NCBI GenBank assembly: GCA_937915965.1
Contig: CALGHC010000880.1
Coordinates: forward strand, 1 to 17,674
Source: an uncultured Myxococcales bacterium
Lineage (GTDB): Bacteria > Myxococcota_A > UBA9042
DNA: 17,674 bases
Direction: 5' to 3'
The notes under the pieces were generated by a model, which was not told the origin of the DNA, did no database searches, and was given only the letters and a program-made list of their open reading frames with translations. The first letter of the stretch is position 1; each line of letters starts with the position of its first letter. Shown piece by piece: positions 14,097 through 17,674 of this stretch. The position numbers were made by a program, and so were the translations under genes.

Positions 14097-16499
14097 ATGC
14101 CACACGGGCCTGCGCCATGGATCCAACGCGCCGTGTGGGCGGCGTGCTACCTATGCGTCGGGCTGGCGGGCGCGTGTTCCGATGATCTGTTGCCCGCGGA
14201 CCGTTTCGCCTGGGCGACGGCGGCGGAGCGCGCCGACGCAAAGATGGACGGAACAGGCGACGATGCCGCGGACACCACCGTGGCGACCGACGGCAGCGAC
14301 GGTAGCAACGGCGGCGGCGACGGCGGCGTGGACAGCGACACGGGCACCGACCATGACGGCGACGCCGGCGCGGGGAATGACGCCGACGCAGTGACCGACG
14401 CCGGCGCGGGGAATGACGCCGACGCAGGGACCGACGCCGACGCGGTGACCGACGCCGACGCGGTGACCGACGCCGACGCAGAGACGCCGAACGATACCAA
14501 AGGCGACGCCGAGGCTGACGCTGAAGGCAACGCCGACGCCGACGCCGTGAACGATGCCATTGACGACGCGACCAAGGCAGACGCCGACACGGACGTCGCC
14601 GGAGGCGATTCGAAGAGCGATTCGGGCACCGACGCCGACAGCGACGCCGACACTGCCGATTGCGACAAGCCCGACCCCTGCGACTGCCTCCTGCCGGCGT
14701 GTGATGACGGCAACGCATGCACGATCGATGGCTGCGCGACGGCCGCCGACCAGCCCGGGGGGGCGATCTGCGTGCACGCGCCCACCAGCGGCTCCTGCAA
14801 CGACGGAGACGTGTGCACGATCGTCGACGTCTGCGACGGCGGCCTGTGCGTCGCCGGCGCGGCAAAGACCTGCGGCGACGCCAACCCTTGCACCGCGGAC
14901 ACCTGCGAGGCGCTGGACGGCTGCGTCTTCGTCGCAATTGGCGTGCCGTGCGATGACTCCGACCCTTGCACCGTCGGCGACGGCTGCTCCAAGGGCAGCT
15001 GTCACGCCGGCCCGGCCCTGGCGTGCGACGATGGCAACCCCTGCACGGACGACAGCTGCGAGGCCGGCGTCGGCTGCACGGCCGCTCCGAAGCCAGGTCC
15101 CTGCGATGATGGCGACGCCTGCACGACGCCCGACACATGCAGTGCGGGTGCGTGCCAGGCGGGCGGTGCTGCGGCCTGCGATGACGGCAACCCCTGCACC
15201 GACGACGCCTGTGATGCGCCGGGTGGTTGCACGGTGACGCATAACGAGGACGCATGCGACGACGGCAACGGCTGTACGATCGGTGACAGTTGCGCTGGAG
15301 GTACCTGTCTGGCCGGGGCCGCGACGACCTGCGACGACAACAACCCGTGTACCGACGACGCTTGCAACCTGGCCAGCGGATGCACCTGGAGTGACAACGA
15401 CAACGCATGCGACGACGGCAGCGCCTGTTCGATCGCCGACGCGTGCGCCAACGCGACCTGCGTGCCGGGCCCAGCCAAGGTTTGCGACGACGGCAACGTC
15501 TGCACTGCGAACACCTGCGCGCCGGCGACCGGCTGCGTGGTCGCGGCGACAAGCGCCGACTGCGATGACGGCGATCTGTGCACGGTCATCGATCTCTGCG
15601 CGGCGGGCACTTGCGTGGCGGGGCCGGCAGCGGACTGCAGCGACAAGAACCCATGCACGCTCGATTCCTGCGCGGCGGAAGTCGGCTGCAGCCACGAAGC
15701 CGCTGCCGACGGTGCGGCCTGCCTCGGCTTTGGCGCCTGCGCGGCCGGTCTGTGCGAGCTGGGCACCGCCAGCACGCCGGCGCCATCATGCAAGGCGCTC
15801 CTTGCCGCCAAAGCAGACGTAGACCAGGGCTTCTACTGGATCGACACCGACGGCGTGGGACAGGCCGCGCCGTTCCACAGTTGGTGCAGTTTCACCCACG
15901 ACGGCGGCGGCTGGACGCTCGTGGCGGTGGTCAGCGACGACAGCCAGAACACCTGGACTTGGGACAACCGACTGCTCTGGTCGACCAACAAGACCACGTT
16001 CGGCCAGACAAACGCACTCAACAAAGACTTCAAATCCCCAGGCTTTCATAGCGTGCCCATGCGCGACGTGCTGTTCATTCACAACCCCTCGACGGTCTGG
16101 GTCGCCTACCACAATGTGGGCGATGGCGTGCATTCGCTTGCCGAGAAGATCGCCTCGGTAGGGGGACCGATCTGCTGGGATCAGAGCAGCGGCTGGCCCC
16201 CCTCCGCCGGCAAGCTGGCGCTCGGCGCCAACCTGTGCTCCACGCGTCTGTTCTTCAACGCCCAGGACCACGACGGCCAGCCTGGCTGCGGCGACAACGA
16301 GCACTCGTACGGGCCAAACTGGAGCGCAAAGAGCAACGGCGGCTGCCCGTTTGACGACCCAGGCCAGACAAGCAGCCTGGGTCCGGTGCTCAACAACGCC
16401 GGCTACGAGCACCCGGCGCTGGGCTACGGCTGGGGGCTGGGCTTGAACACCGGCGCGGCCGGCGCTGGCGTAAATCGAATGCGGATCTTGGTGCGGTGA
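14097..16499 (+). CDS. Asp-rich, cysteine-repeat lipoprotein with intelectin/fibrinogen-like domain
   Basis: An 800-residue exported protein. Residues 1-27 form a probable lipoprotein signal ending GLAGAC; Ala at -3 is less usual than Leu or Val, so lipidation at C27 is likely but not certain. Residues 28-196 are a very acidic Asp/Ala/Thr linker with DADAVT repeats. Residues 202-559 hold seven paired cysteine repeats of about 46-57 residues. From C565 to the end is a fibrinogen-related domain: SCKALLA, GFYWIDTDG, CSFTHDGGGWTLVAVV, then a DFKSPGFHSVPMRDVLF segment resembling the DYKNPGYYD region of animal intelectins, a GCGDNEHSYGPNW segment and a final RMRILVR. A secreted lectin or adhesin is plausible, with the ligand unknown. 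The ATG has GGGGAG ten bases upstream. Longer upstream starts would add an Arg-rich stretch ahead of the signal and are rejected. The gene is divergent from the YfhO-family gene. Confidence 0.87.
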   Translation: MPHGPAPWIQRAVWAACYLCVGLAGACSDDLLPADRFAWATAAERADAKMDGTGDDAADTTVATDGSDGSNGGGDGGVDSDTGTDHDGDAGAGNDADAVTDAGAGNDADAGTDADAVTDADAVTDADAETPNDTKGDAEADAEGNADADAVNDAIDDATKADADTDVAGGDSKSDSGTDADSDADTADCDKPDPCDCLLPACDDGNACTIDGCATAADQPGGAICVHAPTSGSCNDGDVCTIVDVCDGGLCVAGAAKTCGDANPCTADTCEALDGCVFVAIGVPCDDSDPCTVGDGCSKGSCHAGPALACDDGNPCTDDSCEAGVGCTAAPKPGPCDDGDACTTPDTCSAGACQAGGAAACDDGNPCTDDACDAPGGCTVTHNEDACDDGNGCTIGDSCAGGTCLAGAATTCDDNNPCTDDACNLASGCTWSDNDNACDDGSACSIADACANATCVPGPAKVCDDGNVCTANTCAPATGCVVAATSADCDDGDLCTVIDLCAAGTCVAGPAADCSDKNPCTLDSCAAEVGCSHEAAADGAACLGFGACAAGLCELGTASTPAPSCKALLAAKADVDQGFYWIDTDGVGQAAPFHSWCSFTHDGGGWTLVAVVSDDSQNTWTWDNRLLWSTNKTTFGQTNALNKDFKSPGFHSVPMRDVLFIHNPSTVWVAYHNVGDGVHSLAEKIASVGGPICWDQSSGWPPSAGKLALGANLCSTRLFFNAQDHDGQPGCGDNEHSYGPNWSAKSNGGCPFDDPGQTSSLGPVLNNAGYEHPALGYGWGLGLNTGAAGAGVNRMRILVR
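14361..14486 (+). repeat. In-frame Asp/Ala minisatellite (36-bp and 18-bp units)
   Basis: Two 36-base units at 14361-14396 and 14397-14432 differ at one base and encode DAGAGNDADAVT and DAGAGNDADAGT. They are followed by 18-base units at 14433-14450 and 14451-14468, identical to each other and encoding DADAVT, and a diverged one at 14469-14486. All lengths are multiples of three, so copy-number change would keep the frame and only lengthen or shorten the acidic linker. Confidence 0.9.
14700..15773 (+). repeat. Seven paired cysteine repeats of about 50 residues
   Basis: Each unit joins two related halves: CDDGNPCTDDxCxxxxGC and CDDGDxCTxxDxCxxGxCxxG. Seven such pairs run from residue 202 to 559; the first is longer because of an insertion and the last is degenerate. 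The second half-repeat also occurs at the end of each 96-residue unit in the lipoprotein at 6478, so the two genes share an ancestral module. Neither half has the GDGC core of the classic Myxococcus cysteine-rich repeat, so this looks like a different family. Confidence 0.88.
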
Positions 16500-16554
16500 T
16501 CGCCAGCCCGGCAAGCCTGCGCGTGCTTGATTCGCGCCGCCGCTGCGCCCGGCA

Positions 16555-17674
16555 CTATGGCTTGCTATAGACGCAGACGCCGCCGTCGCACGCCGGCGCT
16601 GGGGCCATGCACTTCGGCGTCATATAGCCGCACTTCTCGGCGTAACCAACGGCCTGACAGAGCTCGTCGTGGGCAGCGATCAGGGCAGCGACCGCGGCAG
16701 CGCCGTCATTGGCGACGGCCACCCCGCAGGTGCCCCAACATGCCGTCGATGTCGGCACGACGCCGCAGTCACCGTCGGCGGTGCAGGCCGACCAGGATGC
16801 GACGGCCTCTTCCAGCTCGCCGTGGAGGGCATCCTTGACCGCGGTACAGGTCACCTCGCTGCAGCCCCCGCCGCCGGGCAACTTGGCATAGCCGGGTGCA
16901 CAGACCCACTCGCCGTCTTCGCAGTTCGTATTGGTCGGTTGCGGCGCAGCGCACGCACCATCGACCGGCGCCGTGTAGACGCAGTGTCCTGCGGCGCAGC
17001 CAGGGGTCGGGGCGATACACGAGGGCGTCGAGTAGCCGCACTTCTGGGTATAGCCGACGTCCACGCAGAATCCCGCGCTGAGGGCGCCGACGGCGGCGTC
17101 GAATTCGTCCTTGTCCGCCTTGTTGATGGCTACGCCGCACGTCCCCGAACATGCGGTCGAGGTGCCCGCGTGCACGCAGTCGGCGGCGGTAGTACAGGCG
17201 TCATGGGCAGCGACGAGCGCGTTGATGGACTGCTGCAGCCAACCACCGAGGTTGGCGCAGGACGCTTCTTTGCAGACACCGCCCGCGTCGAACTCATCGG
17301 GCGTGCAGACCGACCCGGCCGTATCCGCCGCGTCGGACGGCATGCCCGTATCAGACGGCGTGCCCGTATCAGACGGCGTGCCCGTATCAGACGGCGTGCC
17401 CGTATCAGACGGCGTGCCCGTATCAGACGGCATGCCCGTGTCGGTCGGCGTGCCCGCGTCGGTCGGCGTGCCCGTGTCGGTCGGCATGCCCGCGTCGGTC
17501 GGCATGCCCGTGTCGGTCATCCCGGCGTCGAACGGCTCTGGGGTCGTGTCGATCGGCTCGGCGCCGTCTGCGCTCGGGCCGGCGTCCGCCGGGGCGACCG
17601 CGACCTCCGTGGCAGCGTCGGCTTCGGCACCGTCGGCGCCAGGCTCCGCGTCCGAGAGGGTGCCCTGGACGTCG
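16555..17674 (-). CDS. Asp-rich linker protein with duplicated cysteine-rich domain, 5'-truncated
   Basis: The frame stays open from the right window edge to TAG at 16557-16555, so the true start is outside the window; the ATG at 17520-17518 is inside a repeat and is not the start. The visible part is about 372 residues. It opens with an acidic Ala/Asp/Pro stretch (beginning DVQGTLSDAEPGAD), continues with ten hexapeptide repeats (TDTGMP/SDTGTP type), then has two copies of a 99-100-residue domain. Each copy holds ACT-x-DC, STACxGTCGVA, VGYxxKCGYxTPxC and a GxCVY end. The linker style matches the nearby lipoproteins, so export as a lipoprotein is likely, but the signal peptide is not visible. 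The domain is not one I can name; many conserved cysteines suggest disulfides outside the cytoplasm. It is convergent with the gene at 14097, with 55 bases between the stops. Confidence 0.82.
   Translation of the reverse strand, partial: DVQGTLSDAEPGADGAEADAATEVAVAPADAGPSADGAEPIDTTPEPFDAGMTDTGMPTDAGMPTDTGTPTDAGTPTDTGMPSDTGTPSDTGTPSDTGTPSDTGTPSDTGMPSDAADTAGSVCTPDEFDAGGVCKEASCANLGGWLQQSINALVAAHDACTTAADCVHAGTSTACSGTCGVAINKADKDEFDAAVGALSAGFCVDVGYTQKCGYSTPSCIAPTPGCAAGHCVYTAPVDGACAAPQPTNTNCEDGEWVCAPGYAKLPGGGGCSEVTCTAVKDALHGELEEAVASWSACTADGDCGVVPTSTACWGTCGVAVANDGAAAVAALIAAHDELCQAVGYAEKCGYMTPKCMAPAPACDGGVCVYSKP
16567..17274 (-). repeat. Tandem duplication of a 100-residue cysteine-rich domain
   Basis: Copy 1 is encoded at 17274-16975 (100 residues) and copy 2 at 16863-16567 (99 residues), separated by a 37-residue linker containing NCEDGEWVCAPGYAKLPGGG. 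The copies share cysteine positions and STACSGTCGVA/STACWGTCGVA, VGYTQKCGYSTP/VGYAEKCGYMTP and CVYT/CVYS, but differ strongly elsewhere. The duplication is therefore old and both copies are probably under selection to fold the same way. Confidence 0.9.
17339..17518. repeat. Ten-copy 18-bp in-frame minisatellite
   Basis: Ten adjacent 18-base units run from 17339 to 17518. The four units at 17357-17428 are identical (GGCGTGCCCGTATCAGAC) and the one at 17339 differs by one base. The five at 17429-17518 are a second subtype ending TCGGTC, with variation at two positions. On the minus strand they encode DTGxP with Ser or Thr, a Pro/Thr/Asp linker. No spacers separate the units, so this is a minisatellite and not a CRISPR array. 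Confidence 0.95.

Noticed and set aside
14056..15695. Long open frames on the minus strand opposite the lipoprotein at 14097
   Set aside because: Their products are Arg-rich or Val/Ala-rich repeats mirroring the GC-rich cysteine repeats on the plus strand; no ribosome site, signal or known domain is seen.
14700..15773. Assignment of the cysteine repeats to the classic Myxococcus cysteine-rich repeat
   Set aside because: That family has a GDGC-centred core, which these units lack; they are built on CDDGxxCTxDxC instead.
16512..16529. CAAGC/GCTTG hairpin between the two convergent genes as a terminator
   Set aside because: The stem is only five base pairs with an eight-base loop and there is no T-tract on either strand.
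17339..17518. Regularly spaced short repeats as a possible CRISPR array
   Set aside because: The 18-base units abut directly with no unique spacers and are in frame with an open coding sequence; they are a coding minisatellite.
17518..17520. ATG as the start of the minus-strand gene at the right edge
   Set aside because: The same frame stays open to the window edge and encodes the same kind of acidic linker, and no signal peptide follows this ATG, so the gene starts outside the window.

Overview
The window is GC-rich, with G or C at most third codon positions. Its secreted proteins combine lipoprotein signals, Asp/Ala-rich linkers, long runs of CDDGxxCT-type cysteine repeats and C-terminal fibrinogen-like domains. 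This combination suggests a member of the Myxococcota or a related deltaproteobacterial lineage, probably from an environmental genome. That is inferred from protein style; no rRNA or other phylogenetic marker is present.

Layout, left to right. (1) Positions 1-66 hold the first 22 codons of an unidentified minus-strand gene. It diverges from a class III nucleotide cyclase (423-1199) that has two N-terminal CxxC pairs. (2) A compact eutB-eutC-eutL cluster (1448-4567) encodes both subunits of B12-dependent ethanolamine ammonia-lyase and one trimeric bacterial microcompartment shell protein. None of the other usual eut genes is in view. (3) A secreted stalk-like protein with a fibrinogen-like C-terminus (4736-6466) is followed after 11 bases by a 1264-residue lipoprotein (6478-10272). 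The lipoprotein has six 95-98-residue cysteine repeats, a probable seven-bladed beta-propeller and a second cysteine-rich segment. (4) Two minus-strand genes follow: an AlkB-type alkane monooxygenase (10281-11351) and, upstream of it, a large YfhO-family membrane protein (11460-13859). (5) Divergent from YfhO is a second lipoprotein (14097-16499) with an Asp/Ala linker, seven paired cysteine repeats and an intelectin/fibrinogen-like C-terminus. Convergent with it is a protein (16555-17674, running off the right edge) with ten 18-bp minisatellite units and a tandemly duplicated 100-residue cysteine-rich domain.

Two themes stand out. The left third is metabolic: ethanolamine is deaminated to acetaldehyde and ammonia, apparently with some microcompartment link, next to a possible second-messenger enzyme. 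The right two thirds are mostly cell-surface: four exported or probably exported proteins in about 13 kb built from linker, cysteine-repeat and lectin-like or unknown modules, interrupted by the AlkB/YfhO pair. A shared role for the surface proteins in adhesion or glycan recognition is plausible but is inference. No tRNA, rRNA, CRISPR array, insertion sequence or convincing factor-independent terminator was seen.
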